From DASSBQ01 sp040981125 (GTDB lineage: Bacteria > Nitrospirota > Nitrospiria > Nitrospirales > Nitrospiraceae): a stretch of DNA of 64,000 bases. The notes beneath the pieces are model-generated. The model was given only the letters and a program-made list of their open reading frames with translations. It was not told the DNA's origin and made no database searches. Both the position numbers and the translations under genes were made by a program. Positions 32,053-40,510 of the stretch are shown in pieces (position 1 is the first letter of the stretch; every line of letters begins with the position of its first letter). Location: assembly GCA_040981125.1 (NCBI GenBank), contig JANRMQ010000011.1, positions 66,234-130,233 on the forward strand, written 5' to 3'.

Positions 32053-32763
32053 CTAGACAACGAGATGCTGTTTGACCTGCTCATGTGTCAGCTCTCCCGC
32101 ATTCCCCGCCGCTACCACCGCTCCTTTGGCCATCACCACATAGGAGTCCGCCAGCCGGGCGGCGAAATGCAAGCCTTGCTCGACGAGCAGAATCGCGAAG
32201 CGCCGCGCGTTTTTGAATCCGATGATCACATCTTCGATCTGATCGACGATGGACGGCTGGATCCCTTCGGTCGGCTCATCCAGCAACAGGACTTTGGGGT
32301 CGGACAACAGGGCGCGTCCGATGGCCAATTGCTGCTGCTCGCCTCCGCTCAGCACTCCGCCCGGTCGTTCGAGGATCTGGGTCAATTTGGGGAACAGGGC
32401 ATAGACCTCGTCGAACGCCGTCTTCTCGGACGATCCGTTCGCCGAGGCCGACCGCGCCCAATAGCCCAACAGCAGGTTTTCACGCACCGTGAGATGCGGA
32501 ATGATCTCCCGTCCCTGCGGCACATAGGCCAGGCCGCGCTTCACGCGCCGGTCCGTCGGTTCTTTGGTGATCTCGCAGTCGGCGAGCCGGACCTGTCCGG
32601 AACGAACCGGAAGCAGGCCCATAATGCCCTTCAAGGTCGTCGTCTTACCGACCCCGTTTCGTCCCATTAGACAGGCCACTTCCCCCGCCTTCAGCGTAAA
32701 CGAGACGTTCCGGAGGATGTGGCTTTCGCCGTAATAGACGTTCAGATTCTGAAGTTCCAGCAT
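32053..32763 (-). CDS. urtE: Urea ABC transporter ATP-binding protein UrtE
   Basis: This is one of the two ATPases of the high-affinity urea importer. Of 236 residues, Walker A is GRNGVGKTTTLKG (35-47), the signature LSGGEQQQLAIGRAL, and Walker B LLLDEPTEGIQPSIV with catalytic E. It resembles LivF-type subunits. It follows urtD after a gap of 120 bases. Confidence 0.93.
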   Translation of the reverse strand: MLELQNLNVYYGESHILRNVSFTLKAGEVACLMGRNGVGKTTTLKGIMGLLPVRSGQVRLADCEITKEPTDRRVKRGLAYVPQGREIIPHLTVRENLLLGYWARSASANGSSEKTAFDEVYALFPKLTQILERPGGVLSGGEQQQLAIGRALLSDPKVLLLDEPTEGIQPSIVDQIEDVIIGFKNARRFAILLVEQGLHFAARLADSYVVMAKGAVVAAGNAGELTHEQVKQHLVV

Positions 32764-32883
32764 GTCGCTTTCGTGGTTCGTCTCTCGTGAAGCGTCGCAG
32801 CCAAGCAGGACGTGGTGATTGAGTGATCCGGCGAAGTCTGCACTTTACCAAATTATCCAATCACCAACTTATCCTTTATGGCA

Positions 32884-33651
32884 TCATCCGTGCGCGACCT
32901 TCTGCCGGCCCAAATATATTTCCACTACGCGCGGATCTGCCTGCACTTTTTCCACGGAGCCTTCACAGATGACAGTGCCTTCATGGAGAACCGTCACGGT
33001 TCTGGCGATCTGGCGGACAAATTCCATATCATGTTCGATCACGACGATGGCATGCTGCTCGGCCAGCGCCTGCAACAACACCCCGGTCTGTTCGGTTTCC
33101 TTGTCCGTCATTCCCGCCACCGGCTCATCCACCAATAACAGAGAGGGGTCCTGCAGAATCACCATGCCGATTTCCAGCCACTGTTTCTCTCCATGGGACA
33201 AGGAGCCGGCCCTCCGACGCTCTTTGTCGGATAAATTGATCATCGTGAGAACGGCCTGGATGCGGTCGCGCTCTTCCTTCGTCGACGAACCCAACAGCGT
33301 CGCCATCACTCCTTTGCTCGGCCGCTTGAGTGATAGATCAAGATTGTCCCAGACCGTCAGGTTCGCGTAGATCGACGGCGCTTGAAATTTTCGTCCGATT
33401 CCCAGCGTCGTGATTTCGTGTTCCTTGAGTCCGATGAGATCAATGTCCTTCCCAAAAATCACCCGGCCCTTCGCCGGCTTCGTTTTCCCTGAAATGACGT
33501 CGAGCAGCGTGGTCTTGCCCGCGCCGTTCGGTCCGATGACCACCCGCAGCTCGTTGTAATTGACGATGAAATTCAGGTTGTTGAGCGCCTTGAACCCGTC
33601 ATAGTCGACCGTGACGCCTTCCAAATAAATAATCGATCCTCGCTCCGTCAT
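32884..33651 (-). CDS. urtD: Urea ABC transporter ATP-binding protein UrtD
   Basis: This 255-residue LivG-like ATPase has Walker A GPNGAGKTTLLDV (40-52), the variant signature LSHGEKQWLEIGMVI typical of UrtD, and Walker B LLLVDEPVAGMT. Its start overlaps the urtC stop as ATGA. It works with UrtE on the cytoplasmic face of UrtBC. Confidence 0.94.
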   Translation of the reverse strand: MTERGSIIYLEGVTVDYDGFKALNNLNFIVNYNELRVVIGPNGAGKTTLLDVISGKTKPAKGRVIFGKDIDLIGLKEHEITTLGIGRKFQAPSIYANLTVWDNLDLSLKRPSKGVMATLLGSSTKEERDRIQAVLTMINLSDKERRRAGSLSHGEKQWLEIGMVILQDPSLLLVDEPVAGMTDKETEQTGVLLQALAEQHAIVVIEHDMEFVRQIARTVTVLHEGTVICEGSVEKVQADPRVVEIYLGRQKVAHG

Positions 33652-34835
33652 AGCGACCGCTCTCCCTCATGGACCACAATGGGGCGCCGCAACCGATGGA
33701 GCCGAGACCAGCTTCCACCGCTGAGTTTTCGGAACAGGCCGACGAGTCCTTCAGGGAACGCCAGCACGACCGCGATAAAGAGTCCGCCGAGGAAGAACGG
33801 CCAGAGTTCGGGGAAGTGGTTCGTCAATACACTGCGGCCCCAATTTACGCCGACCGCTCCCACAATGGCGCCGATCAACGTGGCCCGCCCGCCGACGGCC
33901 ACCCAGATGACCATTTCCAAGGAGGGCAGCACGCCGATCTGCGCCGGCGTAATGATGCCGACCTGCGGCACATAGAGCATGCCGGCCACGCCGGCCAGGG
34001 CCGCAGACAACACAAAGACAAAAATCTTATAGTTGGCCGGTGCATAGCCCGAGAACAGCACCCGCTGCTCGCTGTCACGAATGGCGACCAACACCTTGCC
34101 TGCGCGTGATTGAGTAATCCATCGACACAGGAGGTAGGCGCCGCCGAGACAGAGCACCGTCACGACATACAGCGCCCGTTGCGTACCCGGCTCGCTGAGC
34201 GAGAATCCGACGATTGTTTTAAAGTCGGTCAAGCCGTTCGTTCCACCAAGATTGGTCTCGTTGCGGTTGAAGACCAACCAAGCCGACAGCGCGAGGGCTT
34301 GCGTGATAATGGCGAAATAGACACCTTTAATCCGGCTGCGGAAGGCAAGAACGCCGAACACCAATGCAAATGCAGCCGGCACCAGGATGCCGGCCATCAG
34401 CGCCACGGGAAAGCTGTAGAACGGCTTCCAGAACCAGGGCAACTCCTTCATCTGGTTCCAGACCATGAAATCGGGCAAGTCGCTTCCGTACACACTCTCC
34501 GATCCGATCGCGAGCATGAGATTCATGCCCATGCAATAGGCGCCGAGTCCAAAGAATACGCCGTGGCCGAGGCTGAGAATGCCCGTGTAGCCCCAAATCA
34601 AATCCAGGCCGAGCGCGAGAATGGCAAAGGCGAGAAACTTGCCGAAGCGATTCAAGGCGAAGTCCGACACATGCAGCCAGGAGTCTTCAGGCGGCAACAC
34701 ATTGAGAAGCGGCAAGACGATCAGCAGCGTGAACCCCGCAAGCCAAAATCCCGGACCTTCGCTGCGAAGCCCCGGTCGCGGGTCCAACGAATTATTCTGC
34801 TGCGTCGTCATCCGGCTGATGTGTCCTTCACCCAT
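33648..34835 (-). CDS. urtC: Urea ABC transporter permease UrtC
   Basis: This LivM-like membrane subunit of about 395 residues has multiple hydrophobic helices and the motif LGLDLIWGYTGILSLGHGVFFGLGAY (split here by its helix break) near residues 75-100. Starts at 34835 and 34811 are both possible; an AAGGA lies between them. It ends in ATGA with urtD. It follows urtB by about 100 bases. Confidence 0.94.
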   Translation of the reverse strand: MGEGHISRMTTQQNNSLDPRPGLRSEGPGFWLAGFTLLIVLPLLNVLPPEDSWLHVSDFALNRFGKFLAFAILALGLDLIWGYTGILSLGHGVFFGLGAYCMGMNLMLAIGSESVYGSDLPDFMVWNQMKELPWFWKPFYSFPVALMAGILVPAAFALVFGVLAFRSRIKGVYFAIITQALALSAWLVFNRNETNLGGTNGLTDFKTIVGFSLSEPGTQRALYVVTVLCLGGAYLLCRWITQSRAGKVLVAIRDSEQRVLFSGYAPANYKIFVFVLSAALAGVAGMLYVPQVGIITPAQIGVLPSLEMVIWVAVGGRATLIGAIVGAVGVNWGRSVLTNHFPELWPFFLGGLFIAVVLAFPEGLVGLFRKLSGGSWSRLHRLRRPIVVHEGERSL

Positions 34836-34939
34836 GACCGCACTGCCGTCCGGAGGGAAGAAGCAGGAGCATACCAGAGGGGCGCTGTGGAGGAAACGGA
34901 GGAATGCGAAGCGGCATTATGGAACCAAGGCCGCCCGGC

Positions 34940-36484
34940 CTATGCATCGGCATGCCGCCCCTTCACCGCGAACAGGCCGGAGGGGCGCCGCTGGAGAAAG
35001 AGAATGACGAACACCAGGATCAAAACTTTGGCATAGACGGCTCCCATGCTGGGCTCCAGCAGCTTGTTCAACCCGCCGATGCCGAGCGAGGCCACGATCG
35101 TCCCGGCCAATTTTCCGACACCGCCGGTCACGACGACCATAAAGGAATCGACGATATAATTTTGGCCCAATCCCGGTTCGACATTGCCGACCAGGGTCAA
35201 CGCCCACCCGGCGATCCCGGCCAGACCGGATCCGAATGCAAAGGTATAGGCGTCCACTTTGCGTGTCGGAATGCCCAGGCAGGCGCTCATGCTCCTATTC
35301 TGCGTGACGGCCCGTACGCGCAATCCGAGGCCGGACCGAAATAACAACAGATAGATCGCCACCACACAAATCGTCGAAAGCACGATAATGAAAAGGCGGT
35401 TGTAGGGCAAGTACACGCCGACCATGGCTTGCGCGCCGCCGTTCAACCAAGTAGGGGCGGTCACGGAAGTCAGATCGCCGAAATACACCCGCGCCGTTTG
35501 AATGAATATCAGACTCACCCCCCACGTCGCCAGCATTGTCTCCAGCGGTCTGCCGTAGAGAAAGCGAATGATCGTCATCTCCAACACCAAGCCGACGAGC
35601 GCGGCGGTCAGAAACGCCGCCGGCATGGCCGCAAGAAAATATTGATCGAACCATTCTGTCGGCAGATAGGCTTTAAAGCAGGCCTGCATGACGAAGGTCG
35701 TATAGGCGCCTACCATCATCAATTCGCCGTGGGCCATATTAATGACGCCCATCAGGCCGAAAACTACGGCCAGCCCCAGCGACATAATAAGAAGGATCGA
35801 ACTCAGACTGATCCCGCGAAATATCGTTTCAATCGCGGTCGACCAAGCGGACCAGGTTTCAATCCGCTCCAGCGCGTCGGCCGCCGCAAGCTCCACGCGC
35901 TTCTGATCGGGATCCGGGCCGGATTCCGTCGCCCTCTGCGCCAATTCCTTCAACGCGGGCACGGCATTCTGGCTGCGGAGTTCGCCGAGTACGGACGCGG
36001 CGGCCAACTTGGCGGTAGGATCCGGGGAAGCCAGTCTCAACAGCGCCGCGGCTTCCTGCATGGTATACCGGGCCCACCGGTGTGTTTCGCCGGCCGCCGC
36101 TTGTTCAAGCCAAGGGATGGCTTCAGTCAGGCCGCTGCTTCCCAAATCATTCGCCGCGGATCGCCTGATATCGGGATCCGCATCACGCAGTTTGGCCCGA
36201 TTACGAATCGCATCGGCGACGGGCTTGATGGCCATCCGCAAGCTTCGGTCCCCGTCGGTCCGCATCTGTTCCAGCGCCGGAAGGAGCGACTCATCGGCCT
36301 CCTTGATCAACAGACGAGCCGCTCCTTCGCGAACGGCATCCTCCCGGCTGCCGAGGTCTGCCAGTGCCTGGCCCACCGCGGGAGAGCGCGCCGTGCCGCT
36401 CGGCGCGTCCGCCCGGGCTGTCTCAACCTGAGCCAGGGCAACAGCGATCGTCAACGCGGCAAGAAAAAAGGCGGTTGCGTTCAT
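34940..36484 (-). CDS. urtB: Urea ABC transporter permease UrtB with N-terminal helical-repeat domain
   Basis: This protein of 514 residues has a signal peptide (ending near TARADA), then about 190 residues of alpha-helical repeats resembling HEAT units (ALADLGSREDAVREGAARLL; RRSAANDLGSSGL), then the LivH-like membrane domain from about residue 215 with GLMGVINMAHGELMMVGAYT. Such an extension is usual in UrtB and would lie in the periplasm. The start at 36484 overlaps the urtA stop as ATGA; the open frame reaches 36523 but the coupled start is better. Confidence 0.93.
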   Translation of the reverse strand: MNATAFFLAALTIAVALAQVETARADAPSGTARSPAVGQALADLGSREDAVREGAARLLIKEADESLLPALEQMRTDGDRSLRMAIKPVADAIRNRAKLRDADPDIRRSAANDLGSSGLTEAIPWLEQAAAGETHRWARYTMQEAAALLRLASPDPTAKLAAASVLGELRSQNAVPALKELAQRATESGPDPDQKRVELAAADALERIETWSAWSTAIETIFRGISLSSILLIMSLGLAVVFGLMGVINMAHGELMMVGAYTTFVMQACFKAYLPTEWFDQYFLAAMPAAFLTAALVGLVLEMTIIRFLYGRPLETMLATWGVSLIFIQTARVYFGDLTSVTAPTWLNGGAQAMVGVYLPYNRLFIIVLSTICVVAIYLLLFRSGLGLRVRAVTQNRSMSACLGIPTRKVDAYTFAFGSGLAGIAGWALTLVGNVEPGLGQNYIVDSFMVVVTGGVGKLAGTIVASLGIGGLNKLLEPSMGAVYAKVLILVFVILFLQRRPSGLFAVKGRHADA

Positions 36485-37854
36485 GTTTTCTTGTACGTGC
36501 CCTGATGTTTGACCCAGTCGCATCCTTTTTCCGGATTGGTGTATTCACTCCAGGGCTCCGGCTTCACCAATCCCTTCGATCGCCAGACCTCCTTGAACTG
36601 CCCGTCCTTCAGGATTTCGCCGATCAACACCGGCTTGTGCGTGTGGTGGTTCGCCTCATCCATCATGATTTCGCCGCCGGGCGCCAGAAATTTTTGTCCA
36701 TACACCGACTTCCGCACCGCATCGACGTCGGTCTTGCCGGCTTTCTCGACCGCCTGCTTCCAGACATGGACGCCGAAATACGCGGCTTCGATGGGATCAT
36801 CCGTCACACGTTTATCGCCGTCGGGTAGATTGTTCTTCTTGCAGTAGGCTTTGAAATTGGAGACGAATTGCTTATTGTGAGCCGTGTCCACACTTTGATA
36901 ATAGTTCCAAGCCGCAAGGTGGCCGACCAGCGCCGTCGTATCCATGCCGCGCAGCTCGTCTTCCGCCACGCTGAACGCCATGATCGGCGCGTCTTCCGCA
37001 CGCAATCCCTGATTGGCAAATTCTTTGTAGAACGGCACATTACTGTCGCCGTTGATCGTGCTGATGACGCACGCGCCGCCGCCCGCGGCAAATTTTTTGA
37101 TCTTTCCGACGATGGTTTGGTAGTCCTGATGATGGAACGGCGTGTATTCCTCCATGATATTGGCCGCGGGCACTTTCTTCGCCAGCAGCATCGCACGGAG
37201 GATCTTGTTCGTCGTGCGGGGGTAGACATAATCGGTTCCTAATAAATAGAACTTTTTATAGGCGCCGCCTTCCTTGCTCATGAGGTATTCGACGGCGGGC
37301 ACAGCCTGTTGATTGACGGCCGCGCCGGTATAAAAGACGTTGTGGGAACATTCCTCGCCTTCATATTGCACCGGGTAGAAGAGCAAGCCGTTGTTCTTTT
37401 CAAACACGGGCAACACGGATTTGCGGCTGACGGATGTCCAACAGCCGAATACCACCGCGACCTTGTCCTGCACGAGCAATTGCTTGGCTTTTTCGGCAAA
37501 CAGATCCCAATTCGACGCCGGATCGACTACGACCGGCTTTAATGGCCGTCCCAGCACTCCGCCTTTGGCATTGATTTCCTCCACCGCCATCAAGACCACG
37601 TCGCGCAAGGAGACCTCGCTGATCGCCATGGTGCCGCTGAGCGAATGGAGGACGCCGATCTTGATCGGCTCCTTATCCGCCGCATAGGACAACGCCCACT
37701 GCCCGAGATTGCCCAGCAACGCGGCCACTCCGATTCCTGCCGCCGCTTTGGTCCCGTTCACCAAAAACTCGCGACGCGAGGGTTGCCGTCGGTGTTCCTC
37801 CTTATGGGGCTTGATCGTTTCAAGTGATTGAGCAGGTTCGTGCGGATTCTTCAT
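36481..37854 (-). CDS. urtA: Urea ABC transporter substrate-binding protein UrtA
   Basis: This periplasmic protein of 457 residues binds urea for UrtBCDE. It carries a twin-arginine signal (SRREFLVNG near residues 26-34, then a hydrophobic AAAGIGVAALLG), so it is probably exported folded. The mature part begins IKIGVLHSLSGTMAISE and includes VAVVFGCWTSVSRKSVLPV, as in UrtA/FmdD proteins. It is followed by urtB with an ATGA overlap and preceded by a porin gene 60 bases away. Confidence 0.95.
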   Translation of the reverse strand: MKNPHEPAQSLETIKPHKEEHRRQPSRREFLVNGTKAAAGIGVAALLGNLGQWALSYAADKEPIKIGVLHSLSGTMAISEVSLRDVVLMAVEEINAKGGVLGRPLKPVVVDPASNWDLFAEKAKQLLVQDKVAVVFGCWTSVSRKSVLPVFEKNNGLLFYPVQYEGEECSHNVFYTGAAVNQQAVPAVEYLMSKEGGAYKKFYLLGTDYVYPRTTNKILRAMLLAKKVPAANIMEEYTPFHHQDYQTIVGKIKKFAAGGGACVISTINGDSNVPFYKEFANQGLRAEDAPIMAFSVAEDELRGMDTTALVGHLAAWNYYQSVDTAHNKQFVSNFKAYCKKNNLPDGDKRVTDDPIEAAYFGVHVWKQAVEKAGKTDVDAVRKSVYGQKFLAPGGEIMMDEANHHTHKPVLIGEILKDGQFKEVWRSKGLVKPEPWSEYTNPEKGCDWVKHQGTYKKT

Positions 37855-37913
37855 TGCTCTGTGCCTCCCTTTCGCCTATCCGTGAAGAGAACGACCGCTG
37901 TCCTTCCGGGTTC

Positions 37914-39287
37914 TCAGAAGTTGTACCAAGTCGAAAGCATGAAATTGTCACCGGCGAAATGTTCATTGGTCGACCACTCCGTCATAAGGTGATTCCATTC
38001 GAACGAAGCATAGAGATCACCCCAAATATGGCGAACGGCCGTCACATACGTGCGATGGTTGAGGAGATATTGATTATCCGGCCTGGGACTCGTCCCGACC
38101 AGATCGGAATTCAACGGATTGTCGAATCCGTAGCCCGCAATCAGCGTCACGTCCCGATTGTACGCAAAGTCCAATTCACCCCATCCCACGACGGTTCGAA
38201 TTGCTTTGCCGGTGCCCAGATTTCGCTCCTGTCCGTACCGGAAGAATTCGACGCCCAAGGCCTGCCCATATGCGATTTCGCCGGTAAACTTCAGCCGATT
38301 GGTGATCGGAATGCCCAGTTCCGCCCCCACCAGGTACGAATTGATGTCCTGACCCGACGGAATGCCTCCGGCGGTCGGCGCGGAACGATAGTGCCGAAAG
38401 GCCGCGCTCATCGCCACCATGACGCCCTGCATGTTGCCGGTTCCGTAATAGCCGAACCTGGTTCCGACGTAGGGCATCTGCACCGGGTCATTGAACGCGT
38501 TTTCGGAACAGGCAAATCCGACGGCCCCACAAGTGCCTGCAGCGGGGGCCCCGGCGCCGGCTCCCTCAAACGGCCGGCGTTGGGTTTGCGGTTGAATGGC
38601 CGACAGTCCCCGCTCAAACCGCATGACGGTCAACAAGCCGTTCACATTTTCAGTGAACTGATGTTTCACTGTCACTTGCGGAAGACGTTGCCAGAGGTTT
38701 CCGTTGTACCCCATGATGGAAAAATCAATCAGGTTCGGATGGGACGACATGATCGGCGTCCAGTCCATGCCGGCGGTAATGGTCGTTCGATTATTATTGG
38801 GAGAATATTTAACATTGGCGAGCCTGAGACGGGGCGAAATGTTTCCCGCGTTGTCCGTCTGGCTGTAGAAGTCCGCCTCGACGACACCCGTCAGCACATG
38901 TTTTCCGTCGGTCCGATCCGCGCGGAGCCCAAAGACGCTATAGCGCGGATTGAAGGTCGACGAAGAGTTGCTGCTTTTTCCAGCCGCCGTCGCATAGCCG
39001 TTGAACTGGCCGGGGTCCAGAGGATTGGTATTCCTAGTGCTATAGATCCCATCCAGCTCGATCCGTCCATACGGCACGATGCTGCCTTTTCCCTGTCCGG
39101 CAAAGGTCGGAGCCACGCAACCTCCGCAAATCACGGCGGGCGGCGCTTCCACCTCCCGACTGAGACGCCCGGCGCCGGCGGCTTCCCCTGCGCTTTGCTC
39201 TTCCTGCGCGAATAATGGAGCCGCCGCGGCTACTATCACGCTGATGATCGCGCTGATTGCGATCCGTCTTGCCGCTCTTCCATTCAT
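37914..39287 (-). CDS. Outer-membrane porin heading the urt operon
   Basis: This protein of about 457 residues has a signal peptide (IAISAIISVIVAAAAPLFA) and then a beta-barrel that ends in FMLSTWYNF, with terminal phenylalanine. The segment GSIVPYGRIELDGIYSTRN is like DcaP-type trimeric porins. I place the start at 39287 behind CAGGAGGG; the frame reaches 39326. As first gene after an ANTAR-type leader and directly before urtA, it likely carries urea or short amides through the outer membrane, as FmdC does next to an amide/urea ABC system. The cysteine pair ICGGC near residue 55 is notable. Confidence 0.82.
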   Translation of the reverse strand: MNGRAARRIAISAIISVIVAAAAPLFAQEEQSAGEAAGAGRLSREVEAPPAVICGGCVAPTFAGQGKGSIVPYGRIELDGIYSTRNTNPLDPGQFNGYATAAGKSSNSSSTFNPRYSVFGLRADRTDGKHVLTGVVEADFYSQTDNAGNISPRLRLANVKYSPNNNRTTITAGMDWTPIMSSHPNLIDFSIMGYNGNLWQRLPQVTVKHQFTENVNGLLTVMRFERGLSAIQPQTQRRPFEGAGAGAPAAGTCGAVGFACSENAFNDPVQMPYVGTRFGYYGTGNMQGVMVAMSAAFRHYRSAPTAGGIPSGQDINSYLVGAELGIPITNRLKFTGEIAYGQALGVEFFRYGQERNLGTGKAIRTVVGWGELDFAYNRDVTLIAGYGFDNPLNSDLVGTSPRPDNQYLLNHRTYVTAVRHIWGDLYASFEWNHLMTEWSTNEHFAGDNFMLSTWYNF

Positions 39288-39347
39288 CCTGAGAGCCCTC
39301 CTGGTTAGGAACACGACTACATCCAACCGGAAGGCCGCCCATTGCGC

Positions 39348-39393
39348 AAAAAAAAACGCCCTTCCGGTCCGATCATTGGACCAAAAGGACGCC
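39348..39393 (-). terminator. Intrinsic terminator of the porin-urt leader
   Basis: A 14-bp stem (CGUCCUUUUGGUCC with GGACCGGAAGGGCG) is followed by nine U. It ends about 60 bases before the porin start. Confidence 0.85.
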
Positions 39394-39441
39394 TTTGTCC
39401 TTATCGCTGCTCCGCAGAAGTGAGGACTTCATTGTCTCCAC
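39348..39441 (-). promoter_or_regulatory. Nitrogen leader RNA with ANTAR-type two-hairpin motif before the porin-urt operon
   Basis: P1 (39441-39420) has eight pairs with one mismatch (GUGGAGAC/GUCCUCAC) and loop AAUGAA. P2 (39402-39385) has a six-pair stem AAGGAC/GUCCUU and loop AAAGGC. Both loops have A1 and G4. P2 shares its 3' arm with the terminator ending at 39348. The layout matches the glnB, nadE and nirC leaders. Confidence 0.8.
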
Positions 39442-39464
39442 TCCTGTCGGATATGGGCGCTACT

Positions 39465-39492
39465 TGTATACCGACTCATGAGCCTCTGTCAA
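39465..39492 (-). promoter_or_regulatory. Sigma70-like promoter of the porin-urt operon
   Basis: TTGACA (39492-39487) and TATACA (39470-39465) are 16 bases apart. Hairpin P1 begins 23 bases after the -10 box. The divergent lipoprotein gene starts at 39556. Confidence 0.62.
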
Positions 39493-39555
39493 GACAAGAT
39501 ATGACTAAGGCGCCTGTGTTACACTGCCCTCTCACGGTTCTGGTCGTGAACACCT

Positions 39556-40500
39556 ATGCGATATCATTGGCTGCCATTCCTATTGGGCGGATTTCTCTGC
39601 GTCGCAGGATGCGCGAACCGGCCGCAAATTGACGAGACGATTCAAACCGACGCGGCGCGCGGCTCGGTCTATCTGGAGCGCATTTCCGACCTCCACTTCC
39701 AGGCGGCGCACCCCATCAAGCTGGACCGCGACCTGATTGCCAAAAGCCTCCGCGGCGTGTTGGTTCGCGAACAGCAGGATGTCTTGCATACGCTGGTGGC
39801 CGGCCGATCAATCAGCGCTGCATTCTCCGAAGAAGACATCGCATTTCTCGCTCCTCTCATCGAGCAAGGGCTCACACGCGCGGCGCCCGATCAGCAAGTC
39901 GGCTTCCGTGTCATTCAATCCGGAACGCCGGGCTATTCGGAGAGAAACGGCGCCGCAGTCGGATCATCCGAACCACCCTTAAGTCTTTCACCGCGGGAAT
40001 TCACATCGGGGACCGTTTATGCCTACGGGCGATCGCTCTATCTCACGCTTTCGGAATATCGGCGCCGTCCTGAGCAGCCGGACATGGTCGGCATGCCGAA
40101 CCGGCATCTTCCTGATCAAACGGGGCTGATCAGGCGTGACATTCTGTTTACTCCGGACACGGCCTTGCGATCGGATCCTTCTCTTCCGACGTTTTCCAGC
40201 GACGGTTTCGCAAAGACGCTCGTCATCGATTTACAGCGCCTGGCGCAGGCTCCCGTCTCCCAGCCTTCGACGTCCGCCGAGGCCGCGATCCCGACCACGG
40301 CGCCCTCCAAACAGGCGCCTGCTTCCGGCGGCGAGAACTCCGCTTCCCGGACAAACGATGTGGAACGTCTCAAGTCGGATATGAAGAGAAAAGACACCGA
40401 ACTGGAAGAATTGCGCAAGGAGCTCGGAGCGATCAAACGCCAGCTCGATCAACAGGCCGAACAATTGGGCAAGCCGGCGCAGAAGCAACCGCCCCGGTAA
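39556..40500 (+). CDS. Lipoprotein with C-terminal coiled coil
   Basis: This 314-residue protein has lipobox CVAGC (cysteine near residue 19) after a hydrophobic helix. A middle domain (about 25-220) includes HPIKLDRDLIAKSLRGVLV and an LYLTLSEYRRRPEQ segment; then come a Pro/Ser/Ala-rich linker and a charged coiled coil (about 270-305, KDTELEELRKELGAIKRQL). I do not know the family. It is encoded divergently from the porin-urt operon and converges on the ANTAR gene. An envelope structural or secretion role is possible. Confidence 0.65.
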   Translation: MRYHWLPFLLGGFLCVAGCANRPQIDETIQTDAARGSVYLERISDLHFQAAHPIKLDRDLIAKSLRGVLVREQQDVLHTLVAGRSISAAFSEEDIAFLAPLIEQGLTRAAPDQQVGFRVIQSGTPGYSERNGAAVGSSEPPLSLSPREFTSGTVYAYGRSLYLTLSEYRRRPEQPDMVGMPNRHLPDQTGLIRRDILFTPDTALRSDPSLPTFSSDGFAKTLVIDLQRLAQAPVSQPSTSAEAAIPTTAPSKQAPASGGENSASRTNDVERLKSDMKRKDTELEELRKELGAIKRQLDQQAEQLGKPAQKQPPR

Positions 40501-40510
40501 GCTGCGGCGT

